Below, piece after piece: positions 9,261-15,679 of a stretch of 26,415 nucleotides of DNA (its first letter is position 1; each line of letters starts with the position of its first letter). Origin of the DNA: an uncultured Oscillospiraceae bacterium (GTDB lineage Bacteria > Bacillota > Clostridia > Oscillospirales > Acutalibacteraceae); assembly GCA_900554535.1 (NCBI GenBank), contig USIA01000010.1, positions 1 through 26,415 of the forward strand, in the 5' to 3' direction. Made by a program: the position numbers and the translations under genes. The notes under the pieces are model-generated. The model did no database searches and was not told the origin of the DNA. It worked only from the letters and a program-made list of their open reading frames with translations.

Positions 9261-10514
9261 ATGGATTTGGAGAAAAATCTGCGTGATAGGTGTAAGGTTA
9301 TTTCTGGTGATGATGGGGACAGTTTTGTTGGCGTGAAAGCGGACACTGATGACGCTATCATATATTTCCCGATAGGATATCAATTGCCTGAGAACGATGT
9401 TGATTTGAGAATTGATGTGCAGAATCTATTCGGAGTTCTTTCTGTCTTCATGAAAGAAGATAAAGTTATTGAAGCACGGAAATTTGAAGCGCCGCAGACT
9501 GTCGATTTTCCAATCCATGCTTATTTAAAAGTAATAACGTCTTTTTTGCGTACTGGCAGATATTACATTGAAAGTGATCCTGAATACAAGACAAGCACTA
9601 AGGGAAATACATCGTGGCCCAGAACAGTTCGAGAACAACGAGCTTTAGTTCAGAAGAACGGCTCTCTTGTTTTTACTAATATGACAGTACGCTCTGTTAC
9701 GCCAAACGCAGATAAGCAGATTACGCAAATACACAAATTTTGTGTTTATGAGGCTTTTGATAAACTTGGATGGCTCTATGTTCCGTTTAAGCCAGAACAG
9801 CCTGGCCCGCACCCAACAATAAAGGAATCCATTTATATCCTTACAAAAAAGTTGGCGGCATCGCATAATGACAATGAGCAGGAGCTGTTCCGGGCAATGA
9901 AAAATATGCTTGAATATATGGATGAAAAGAGTTCGGACAAGCAATACTTCTTTGGTACAGATTATTTTGATCGTATTTGGGAACGAATGATCGACAAAGC
10001 GTTTGGCATTGAGGACAAGGCTTCGTATTTCCCAAGAACGAGATGGTTGTTGGATTACGGCGCAAACAAGGTAAAAACTCCGCTCTATCCAGATTCTATT
10101 ATGATTTTTAGGGATAAGTATTATGTTTTGGATGCCAAGTGCTATCGATATGGATGGACTGGTGATGCTGACCATCTTCCGAACGGAGCCGATATTAACA
10201 AGCAGATTACCTACGGGGAGTATATAGAACGCACTCGAAGTGTTCCCAACGACAAACTTTTCAATGCGTTTGTAATGCCGTACAATATGGCAGATAACCT
10301 TTTTAGGCTGACCTCACCAATCGGCAATATAGGTGAAGCGATCGGTGATTGGCGGACAAATATGAAAAACTATGAAAGAATCCAAGGGATTGTCATTGAT
10401 ACCCGGTTTTTAATGTACAACTACATAGGGATGCCGGAACAGCAAAAGAAAGAGTTGGCCGAAAGCATTGAAAAAGTCCTGTCACGGGGAGCTGTTCCTG
10501 CACCAACAATATAA
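9261..10514 (+). CDS. LlaJI-family restriction endonuclease subunit (McrC-like partner)
   Basis: This 417-residue protein resembles the nuclease subunit of LlaJI/BsuMI systems. A PD-(D/E)xK site is visible in its second half: YPDSIMIF near residue 275, followed by VLDAKCYRYGW near residue 290, where D-A-K supplies the catalytic acid and lysine. The upstream portion (YLKVITSFLRTGRYY, RTVREQRALVQKNGS, KQITQIHKFCVYEAF) fits the family's interaction region. ATG 9261 follows an AAGGTGGTG stretch. It is the last gene of the operon and a hairpin terminator follows within 10 bases. It is expected to cut DNA only together with the GTPase encoded just upstream. The family assignment is good; the cleavage position and recognition site are unknown. 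Confidence 0.85.
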   Translation: MDLEKNLRDRCKVISGDDGDSFVGVKADTDDAIIYFPIGYQLPENDVDLRIDVQNLFGVLSVFMKEDKVIEARKFEAPQTVDFPIHAYLKVITSFLRTGRYYIESDPEYKTSTKGNTSWPRTVREQRALVQKNGSLVFTNMTVRSVTPNADKQITQIHKFCVYEAFDKLGWLYVPFKPEQPGPHPTIKESIYILTKKLAASHNDNEQELFRAMKNMLEYMDEKSSDKQYFFGTDYFDRIWERMIDKAFGIEDKASYFPRTRWLLDYGANKVKTPLYPDSIMIFRDKYYVLDAKCYRYGWTGDADHLPNGADINKQITYGEYIERTRSVPNDKLFNAFVMPYNMADNLFRLTSPIGNIGEAIGDWRTNMKNYERIQGIVIDTRFLMYNYIGMPEQQKKELAESIEKVLSRGAVPAPTI

Positions 10515-10517
10515 ATA

Positions 10518-10564
10518 AAAACAAGACTCTACTCACAATTAAGCGGGTAGAGTCTCGTTTTTTT
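10518..10564. terminator. Bidirectional intrinsic terminator between the R-M operon and the sigma-like gene
   Basis: AGACTCTAC (10524-10532) pairs with GTAGAGTCT (10547-10555). A T-run follows on the plus strand, and an A-rich stretch precedes the left arm, giving a U-run on the opposite strand. It can therefore end both the plus-strand restriction operon and the minus-strand gene that stops at 10573. Confidence 0.8.
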
Positions 10565-10572
10565 ACTATAGA

Positions 10573-11175
10573 TTACTTATTGAAAATGTCCTTTACCAGC
10601 GGTTGCACCAGGCTGCGAATTTTCTTGATGTCATCCGACACCGTGCGCTGCTTGATGCCCAGCTCGTCCGCCATCTCCTGCTGGGTGGCTCCATCGTAGA
10701 GCAGACGGAAAATTTGGGCATACTTCGGTTTTATTTCGCCGAGCATGGTTATGAGATCTTCCAGAATCGTTTCGTAGATAACATCTTCCTCAAACGACCC
10801 TTCTGCGGCCGGCTCCGCTCCCTCATCCATCAGTACGGAGAGGGAGGCAGGCTTATTCCGCTCACGGCTGGTCTCTGAGAAGTGCTTGCATTCCTCGCAA
10901 TGGTTACTCTCTGGGCAGCGGATCAGCTTGCCGTTTTTGCCCTTGACCATGCAGCGGCCATCCCGGTCCTCGCGCTTGATTTCTGCCCAAATCGGCGCCA
11001 TATACGCCTTGTACTCTTCCTCGGTTGCGTCCACCATCACTACCCGGCACTTGCGGTTTCCGATGCGGCGCCAGGTGACATCCTCCTGCTTGATGCCAAA
11101 ATCGCGGATGACCTCATCGGATACCACCATCGGGATCTGATACTGCTTGTCCTGTTTTTTACTCTGTTTGTCCAT
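10573..11175 (-). CDS. Sigma-70 region-4-like HTH regulator of a mobile element
   Basis: This 200-residue protein starts MDKQSKKQDKQYQIPMVV. The middle holds a cysteine cluster (RCPESNHCEECKHF) that could bind metal. The C-terminus is a sigma-70 region-4-like helix-turn-helix: IFRLLYDGATQQEMADELGI followed by KQRTVSDDIKKIRSLV. There is no convincing region 2, so it is more likely a DNA-binding activator or sigma-like accessory factor than a complete sigma factor. Proteins of this build recur in conjugative elements and prophages of gut Clostridia, so its owner (the broken element on the left or the prophage on the right) is unclear. GGAGGG lies 8 bases before the ATG, but it is buried in a long hairpin. 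A candidate promoter lies at 11387-11415 on the minus strand. Confidence 0.75.
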   Translation of the reverse strand: MDKQSKKQDKQYQIPMVVSDEVIRDFGIKQEDVTWRRIGNRKCRVVMVDATEEEYKAYMAPIWAEIKREDRDGRCMVKGKNGKLIRCPESNHCEECKHFSETSRERNKPASLSVLMDEGAEPAAEGSFEEDVIYETILEDLITMLGEIKPKYAQIFRLLYDGATQQEMADELGIKQRTVSDDIKKIRSLVQPLVKDIFNK

Positions 11176-11380
11176 AATGTGGGCCCTCCTTCGACCCGAA
11201 AGTCGAAATGAGGACCCACTGCAAAATAGGCATAGCTGGCCATCTGAAAATGAATCCTCATTTCAGTCCTGGCCAACCATTCCAGTGGTCGGCTGTAGTG
11301 TTTAGTTGCCCCTCAAAATGTTCTGGAATCATCCTTGATCAGTGGATGAACACCTTGATGGCTACGAGGTTTTCCTCGTT
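11176..11380 (-). promoter_or_regulatory. Structured 5' leader of the sigma-like gene, Shine-Dalgarno-sequestering hairpin
   Basis: On the minus-strand RNA, 11219-11210 (GTGGGTCCTC) pairs with 11188-11179 (GAGGGCCCAC), and TTCGAC pairs with GTCGAA inside it. This places the gene's ribosome binding site in the 3' arm. A second hairpin upstream (11275-11237) has TGGCCA ends and a CTGAAATGA/TCATTTTCAG stem. GAAATGAGGA (11264-11255) of that hairpin is also exactly complementary to TCCTCATTTC (11214-11205), the 5' part of the sequestering stem. Two alternative folds are therefore possible. The rest of the leader holds no convincing gene. Confidence 0.6.
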
Positions 11381-11383
11381 GCC
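11360..11383. repeat. Short dyad at the likely start of the sigma-like transcript
   Basis: GGC-T-ACGAGG and CCTCGT-T-GCC flank TTTT, a 24-base dyad with one mismatch. It overlaps the predicted transcription start of the minus-strand promoter at 11387-11415, the position of a typical repressor site or a 5'-end stabilising hairpin. Confidence 0.5.
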
Positions 11384-11386
11384 TAT

Positions 11387-11415
11387 ATATTACAGCAAAA
11401 GAAATAATAATGTAA
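11387..11415 (-). promoter_or_regulatory. Candidate promoter of the sigma-like gene
   Basis: On the minus strand, TTACAT (11415-11410) and TAATAT (11392-11387) are separated by 17 bases. The surroundings are AT-rich. This would give a leader of about 200 bases before the gene. The hexamers are imperfect, so this is a moderate call. Confidence 0.45.
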
Positions 11416-11465
11416 TTTCCATAAAAACCGATGTGACCTGACACATAGAAGTAAAGGCTAAATTC

Positions 11466-11494
11466 TTGTTTTACCATTATTTTTGTGTTATAAT
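11466..11494 (+). promoter_or_regulatory. Promoter of the orphan CGNR-like gene, with extended -10
   Basis: TTGTTT (11466-11471) and TATAAT (11489-11494) are separated by 17 bases, and TGT directly before the -10 makes it an extended -10. A leader of about 100 bases follows. It contains a possible hairpin with GCGAC (11505-11509) opposite GTCGC (11544-11548) and an inner ATGCT/AGCAT stem. Confidence 0.7.
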
Positions 11495-11600
11495 TTGAAG
11501 GGAAGCGACAATAACGATGCTCTATAGCAGCATGGAGTAATGGGTCGCGTAATGTTATAGATGATTTTGGAGAGACAGTTTGGAAGGAGTGTGATAAGAA

Positions 11601-12776
11601 ATGGCTAAAAAAATTTCTGAACTTTTTATGAATAGCCTGTTTGAATATGACAGCTATACATGTAAATTTGAGAAAGATATTGAAAATGTGGCTCCCGACC
11701 AACCGCCGAGAACCACATTAAAGCTGATTGCGCAGCATAACCAACCTATCCATTTTTCATATGCACCACAAAAGGGGTTAAATCTTTCCGGCACTGCAGG
11801 CGGAATTCTTTCAGAAAACATCCTTGGAAAGCTCTTAGCTATCCCAGACGGTGATATTGATGCTCATATTGCGTTTTTTACGGATTACGGGTTTTTGTAT
11901 CCAGTGAGCGAAACTGAATATGAAGCAGTAGAAGCCGATGCCCTAATGGAATTTGTGAACCGGATAAAAGCCACGGTTACGCTAGTGAACTCTATTGCAG
12001 CAAAGAAAAACTACACAAATATTCTGATTGGCACCGCATATCTCTTATATGCGGAGCCAATTACCATGCATTTATCTACGGGCGAGTACAGTACCTGTGT
12101 TCACGAATTTACGAATCTCGTTCATAACTACTCACAGTTTCCTGATATGCAAAGAAATCAGGAGGTGTTTGATACAAATAAATTTTCTGTGGAGGATACG
12201 CTGTTTCCACCTTCTTATCAGGTTGATATCGGGTATTTCAACCAAGTTAGGAGTTCGACAGGGGCAGGAGAATTGCAATGGTTTAAGAATCTGTTTGCAA
12301 TGTACACGGGTTTGCCCGACGTAAGTAAGGAATTGCGTACAATCATTGATTTCTTTTTCCATTACCAAAAAGAGGTGGGAGTCTTTAGCACTATTGAGTA
12401 CAAGAAAATCCGCTACTTGAACGGAAAACAGCCAGACAATTTTTCTGATGAGATGAAAACGGCGTTATTAAAGATTGCCAACATTGTTTTAAGCGAGGAA
12501 ATCAACTACAATATAGCAGGCATTCATCCACGCTATTCCTCGTTTGATTTGAAGCCCACATGGAAACTGGACAATCTTATTCAAGCATTATATTTTTCCA
12601 TTTTTTATATGAAACCTGGTGTGGAGATCTACAAGAGATGCAAAAATCCAACCTGCAAAAGGGATGTGTATTTTCTTGTGAATGCCACGGCTACAAATAA
12701 AGAATATTGTTGTCCGAAGTGTGCGAATGCGGCAGCGCAAAGACGCTCAAGGGAACGAAAACTGTCTCAGAAATAA
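11601..12776 (+). CDS. Uncharacterised protein with C-terminal CGNR-like zinc motif
   Basis: This 391-residue protein has no enzymatic motif that I can recognise. The last 45 residues contain CKNPTCKRDVYF followed by YCCPKCANAAAQRRSRERK. That resembles the CGNR zinc-finger tail (CxNPxC ... CxxxCGNRxxxxRxR) found in small DNA- or RNA-binding regulators. The N-terminal 330 residues look globular and mixed alpha/beta, with no signal peptide. AAGGAG at 11584-11589 precedes ATG 11601 by 11 bases, a little long. It has its own promoter and its own strong terminator, so it is a single-gene unit. It is AT-rich beside GC-rich phage genes, which suggests a cargo gene acquired separately from the replication block. 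A role in defence or regulation is possible, but nothing in the sequence proves one. Confidence 0.7.
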   Translation: MAKKISELFMNSLFEYDSYTCKFEKDIENVAPDQPPRTTLKLIAQHNQPIHFSYAPQKGLNLSGTAGGILSENILGKLLAIPDGDIDAHIAFFTDYGFLYPVSETEYEAVEADALMEFVNRIKATVTLVNSIAAKKNYTNILIGTAYLLYAEPITMHLSTGEYSTCVHEFTNLVHNYSQFPDMQRNQEVFDTNKFSVEDTLFPPSYQVDIGYFNQVRSSTGAGELQWFKNLFAMYTGLPDVSKELRTIIDFFFHYQKEVGVFSTIEYKKIRYLNGKQPDNFSDEMKTALLKIANIVLSEEINYNIAGIHPRYSSFDLKPTWKLDNLIQALYFSIFYMKPGVEIYKRCKNPTCKRDVYFLVNATATNKEYCCPKCANAAAQRRSRERKLSQK

Positions 12777-12781
12777 AAGTG

Positions 12782-12817
12782 GGCGGTGCTTATCATCACG
12801 ATAGGCACCGCCTTTTT
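12782..12817. terminator. Strong intrinsic terminator between convergent genes
   Basis: GGCGGTGCTTATC (12782-12794) pairs along its full length, with one G-U, with GATAGGCACCGCC (12800-12812) around the loop ATCAC. TTTTT follows. The last T is also the final base of the DNA polymerase stop codon on the other strand. It ends the CGNR-like gene and may also serve the convergent polymerase transcript. Confidence 0.85.
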
Positions 12818-14805
12818 CAGTCTTTCTTGTAAAACATGGTTTCATAGCCGTCTGCCCGGAGATTCAGCCCCTCTATCCACGGCGGCGTCCTTCCCATCTG
12901 ATCGCATACGGCGTCCAGGGAGACATCCATGCCGCACTCAACGATCAGCTCATCGTGGACATGGCCGACGATAAAACAGTGGGACAGCGTCCGCATGGCA
13001 TACATGAGGATGTCTCTTGAAATCGCCTGAACGACATTCTCCGTGAATTTCGGGCCGTAGGATTCGATGCGCTCCCACTTCTTTGTGCTGCCGACGCCCT
13101 CATAGGTGACGGATTCACCACCGAACTTATTTGTCCCCATCTTCGGCTTCACATAGCAGAGCTGGCGGCCGGAAGGCAGAATGATGAACAGCATCCCACT
13201 GCGGTAGCGGAACCGGATACCGTGCGTTTCCGTGTCCAGCCGCTGGCGGACGGTGGTTTTTACGGCATTGTCCACATCCCACCAAAGCTGTACGATGTTC
13301 GGATTGGAGGTGCGCCACGCATCCACAAGGGGCTGGAGTTCCTCCTCGGCAAGACCCATCTCCAAAGCGCCCATCGACTTGAGGGCGCCTACCGATCCGC
13401 CGTATCCCAGGGCCAGTTCGGCAATCTTGCCTTTTTGCCGAAGATGGGCGTTCTGCCCGTGTTTTTCCACCGGTACATGGAACATGGCGGAGGCACTGGC
13501 ACAGTAGATGTCGCCGTTTTCCGCAAAGACCTTCAGCCGCCAGGACTCGCCGGCCAAAAATGAAAGCACACGGGCTTCGATGGCGGAGAAGTCAGAAACA
13601 ATGAATTTGTACCCGTCCCTCGGCACAAACGCTGTGCGGATGAGTTCAGACAGGACTTCCGGCACGGAGTCATACAGTGCCGAGAGCAGGGCGTAATCGC
13701 CGGCACGGACAAGTCTTCTCGCGTCTTCCAGATGTGTCATGTGGTTCTGCGGCAGGTTCTGCAATTGAATCAGTCTGCCCGCCCAGCGGCCGCTTCTGTT
13801 CGCACCATAAAACTGAAACATCCCTCTTGCCCTGCCATCCGCGCATACGGCGTTCTGCATGGCCTGGTACTTCTTCACGGAGGACTTGGCAAGCTGCCGG
13901 CGCAGCTCCAGCACCTCGGCAAGCTCCGGCGGTGCGGTTTTCAGAAGTTCCTTCACAGCTTTCTTATCCAGGCAGTCCACCTCAAGACCGTGCTTTGTGA
14001 GCCACTCCTTCATCTGCTGGACGGAGTTCGGGTTTTCCAGGGCGGTAAGCTGCCGCATCTTTGCGGAAAGTTCCTCCCTGGAACGCTCATCGATGGCGAT
14101 GGCCTGTTCTACCAGCACCATGTCAAGCTGTATGCCCCGGTCGTTGATCTCCTGGTCGAGATGGTATTCCTCCCATAGGAACTCCGGCACGGGGAACTTC
14201 GACAGCTTCTGCTGGATCGCCATCTCGGTTTCCACATCCCGCTTGTTATACGCGATGAAGGTTGACCACTTCACCGGGTCATGCTCTGGGAGGTTGCGCG
14301 TCCTGCCGCCATTGGCCTTGGTAGGCTTGCAGGGGACGCAGAAATAGCGGATGAGCGCCTTGCCCTCAGCCATCTTCTGGTTTTCCAGCTTGAGGACTTT
14401 GCCGATACCCTCCAGAGAGAGGGGCAGCCCCATGTACGCGCCCCATACCAGGGAGCAGCGCCAGGAGGATGGGTCAAGGTAATTCCGGACGGTGTCCTCC
14501 TCTATGCTGTAGGAAGAAAAATACTGCGGATAGTTCCGGCGCAGCCAGACGGAAAGGCAGACCCGCTCGAAGGACGCATTGTATGCCCACTTGATGACGG
14601 AATCGTCCGAGAGCGCCCGGATGATCTCCTCCGGCACGGTGTCGCCGGACGCCAGGTCATATACGGTAACCTCGCCGCCGTCCACGGACACGCCAAAGAG
14701 CAGGATTTCAAAATTAGGGGATGAAGCGTATTTATACACGCCGCATTTTTTCAGATCGACATCGGAAAAGGTTTCCAAGTCGATGGATAGGGTGTGGATT
14801 GCCAT
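12817..14805 (-). CDS. Phage family A DNA polymerase
   Basis: This 662-residue protein is a phage replicative polymerase related to DNA polymerase I. The N-terminal 3'-5' exonuclease is shown by SIDLETFS with the D-x-E pair at residues 9 and 11, and by a later YNKRDVETE. The polymerase motifs are A (FIVSDFSAIEARVL, near residue 405), B (QKGKIAELALGYGG) and C (VGHVHDELIVE, near residue 612). There is no 5'-3' exonuclease domain, as is usual for phage forms of this length. ATG 14805 is chosen because GGAGGT precedes it at the usual distance and MAIHTLSIDLE is the natural start; a longer frame to 14937 would cross the upstream hairpin. It is the last gene of a minus-strand early operon with DUF2815 and DUF2800. 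Confidence 0.95.
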   Translation of the reverse strand: MAIHTLSIDLETFSDVDLKKCGVYKYASSPNFEILLFGVSVDGGEVTVYDLASGDTVPEEIIRALSDDSVIKWAYNASFERVCLSVWLRRNYPQYFSSYSIEEDTVRNYLDPSSWRCSLVWGAYMGLPLSLEGIGKVLKLENQKMAEGKALIRYFCVPCKPTKANGGRTRNLPEHDPVKWSTFIAYNKRDVETEMAIQQKLSKFPVPEFLWEEYHLDQEINDRGIQLDMVLVEQAIAIDERSREELSAKMRQLTALENPNSVQQMKEWLTKHGLEVDCLDKKAVKELLKTAPPELAEVLELRRQLAKSSVKKYQAMQNAVCADGRARGMFQFYGANRSGRWAGRLIQLQNLPQNHMTHLEDARRLVRAGDYALLSALYDSVPEVLSELIRTAFVPRDGYKFIVSDFSAIEARVLSFLAGESWRLKVFAENGDIYCASASAMFHVPVEKHGQNAHLRQKGKIAELALGYGGSVGALKSMGALEMGLAEEELQPLVDAWRTSNPNIVQLWWDVDNAVKTTVRQRLDTETHGIRFRYRSGMLFIILPSGRQLCYVKPKMGTNKFGGESVTYEGVGSTKKWERIESYGPKFTENVVQAISRDILMYAMRTLSHCFIVGHVHDELIVECGMDVSLDAVCDQMGRTPPWIEGLNLRADGYETMFYKKD

Positions 14806-14830
14806 AGTGCTGTTACCTCCATAAGAAACA

Positions 14831-14857
14831 GGCGGCAGGAGTGCTGTGCCTGCCGCC
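14831..14857 (-). repeat. GC-rich intercistronic hairpin before the polymerase gene
   Basis: GGCGGCAGG (14831-14839) and CCTGCCGCC (14849-14857) form a perfect 9-bp stem around 9 bases. No T-run follows in the transcribed direction. The stem matches the hairpin at 15083-15106 on the other side of the small membrane gene. Confidence 0.7.
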
Positions 14858-14870
14858 CGGTGCGCATTGC

Positions 14871-15050
14871 TTATTCCTCCGGCTGTTTTGCCGTCTGGCG
14901 CTTCTTCTCCCTGTGTTTCTTGAACTTTGTCCAGCACCAGTGCGGGAAGTCGGTGATCCAGTACGCGATGCTGCCGATGGCAAGCCCGTACAGGATAAAG
15001 AAGATCGCGATCACGTCCACTTGCTTTGCAAACTCATAAAGCTCTGTCAT
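14871..15050 (-). CDS. Small single-pass membrane protein of the phage early operon
   Basis: The 59-residue product has one clear hydrophobic segment (VIAIFFILYGLAIGSIAYWI), which is followed by a very basic tail (WTKFKKHREKKRQTAKQPEE), so the C-terminus should be cytoplasmic by the positive-inside rule. ATG 15050 is preferred because it lies 9 bases after GCGAGG; ATG 15056 is only 3 bases from it. There is no recognised family. Its place directly before the DNA polymerase gene might mean membrane attachment of phage replication, but that is speculation. It is bracketed on both sides by hairpins that share the same GGCGGCAG/CTGCCGCC stem. Confidence 0.65.
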   Translation of the reverse strand: MTELYEFAKQVDVIAIFFILYGLAIGSIAYWITDFPHWCWTKFKKHREKKRQTAKQPEE

Positions 15051-15082
15051 ATCCATTTACCTCGCATTTTCTTTGAATTGGC

Positions 15083-15106
15083 GGGCGGCAGCGGCGACTG
15101 CCGCCC
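15083..15106 (-). repeat. GC-rich intercistronic hairpin after DUF2815
   Basis: GGGCGGCAG (15083-15091) and CTGCCGCCC (15098-15106) form a perfect 9-bp stem with a 6-base loop. It lies between the DUF2815 stop and the small membrane gene and shares eight stem bases with the hairpin at 14831-14857. Confidence 0.7.
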
Positions 15107-15115
15107 TGTGTTGTC

Positions 15116-15679
15116 TCAGGAAAGATAATCGTCGTCATCCTCGGTGGAGAAATCATCCTCGGCACGGCTCTTGCCGCCCAGCGGCTCCCCATCGGAGATC
15201 TTCTGCAGGTTGTTCAGCCCGCAGGCGATGCCCCGGTTGCCGTTGGAGTTAAAGGCATACAGGTTGATGCTGGCCCTGCCGTACACGCCGGAGTACACCT
15301 CGGAACGCTCCAGAATGGGGTTCAGGTCCGCATCCACGATGCCGGGTGCGGTGGCGGAATTGGCGTTGATGAAGTACGCATCCGCATAGACCGGATCATC
15401 GGGGCGTTCCACATCGCCGTCACGCAGCGGGGTCTTGATGACCGAGAGGGCGGGGACGGTCTTGCCGTTTCCCTTCAGCTTGGACTCGCCTTCCTCATAG
15501 GCTGCCTGGATCGCCGCCTTGATGGCTTCCACGGTTTTCTTGTCGGACTTCGGGATGATCAGGCTGACGCTGTACTTGGGCGTGCCGCCGTTGATGCTCT
15601 TGGGGTCCCAGACATTCGCATAGCTCCAGCGGGTTCTGGGGCCGGTAATTACCTTCGTCTTATTTACGATCTTTGCCAT
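15116..15679 (-). CDS. DUF2815 phage single-stranded-DNA-binding-like protein
   Basis: The 187-residue product begins MAKIVNKTKVITGPRTRWSY and contains SVSLIIPKSDKKTVEAIKAAI, RASINLYAF and NRGIACGLNNLQKISDGEPL, ending in a very acidic tail (EDDFSTEDDDDYLS). This pattern is typical of the DUF2815 family found next to DUF2800 and a family A polymerase in Firmicutes phages. An acidic C-terminal tail is a common feature of single-stranded-DNA-binding proteins, where it recruits partners. The proposed role is therefore coating ssDNA during phage replication or recombination. ATG 15679 follows AGGAGG by 9 bases. The gene begins within the last 20 bases of the DUF2800 gene, which indicates coupled expression. 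Confidence 0.85.
   Translation of the reverse strand: MAKIVNKTKVITGPRTRWSYANVWDPKSINGGTPKYSVSLIIPKSDKKTVEAIKAAIQAAYEEGESKLKGNGKTVPALSVIKTPLRDGDVERPDDPVYADAYFINANSATAPGIVDADLNPILERSEVYSGVYGRASINLYAFNSNGNRGIACGLNNLQKISDGEPLGGKSRAEDDFSTEDDDDYLS

Noticed and set aside
11040..11276. Minus-strand 78-residue frame overlapping the sigma-like gene start and leader
   Set aside because: It lacks a clear ribosome binding site and overlaps a better-supported gene. It is noted because, if real, it would partly explain the leader dyads.
11258..11332. 24-residue leader open frame (MIPEHFEGQLNTTADHW...) upstream of the sigma-like gene
   Set aside because: Its only purine-rich stretch, AAGG, directly abuts the ATG, which is too close for initiation. 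It is a possible leader peptide but not supportable.
14806..14937. N-terminal extension of the DNA polymerase to 14937
   Set aside because: It would cross the hairpin and ribosome binding site. GGAGGT plus the natural start at 14805 are clearly better.
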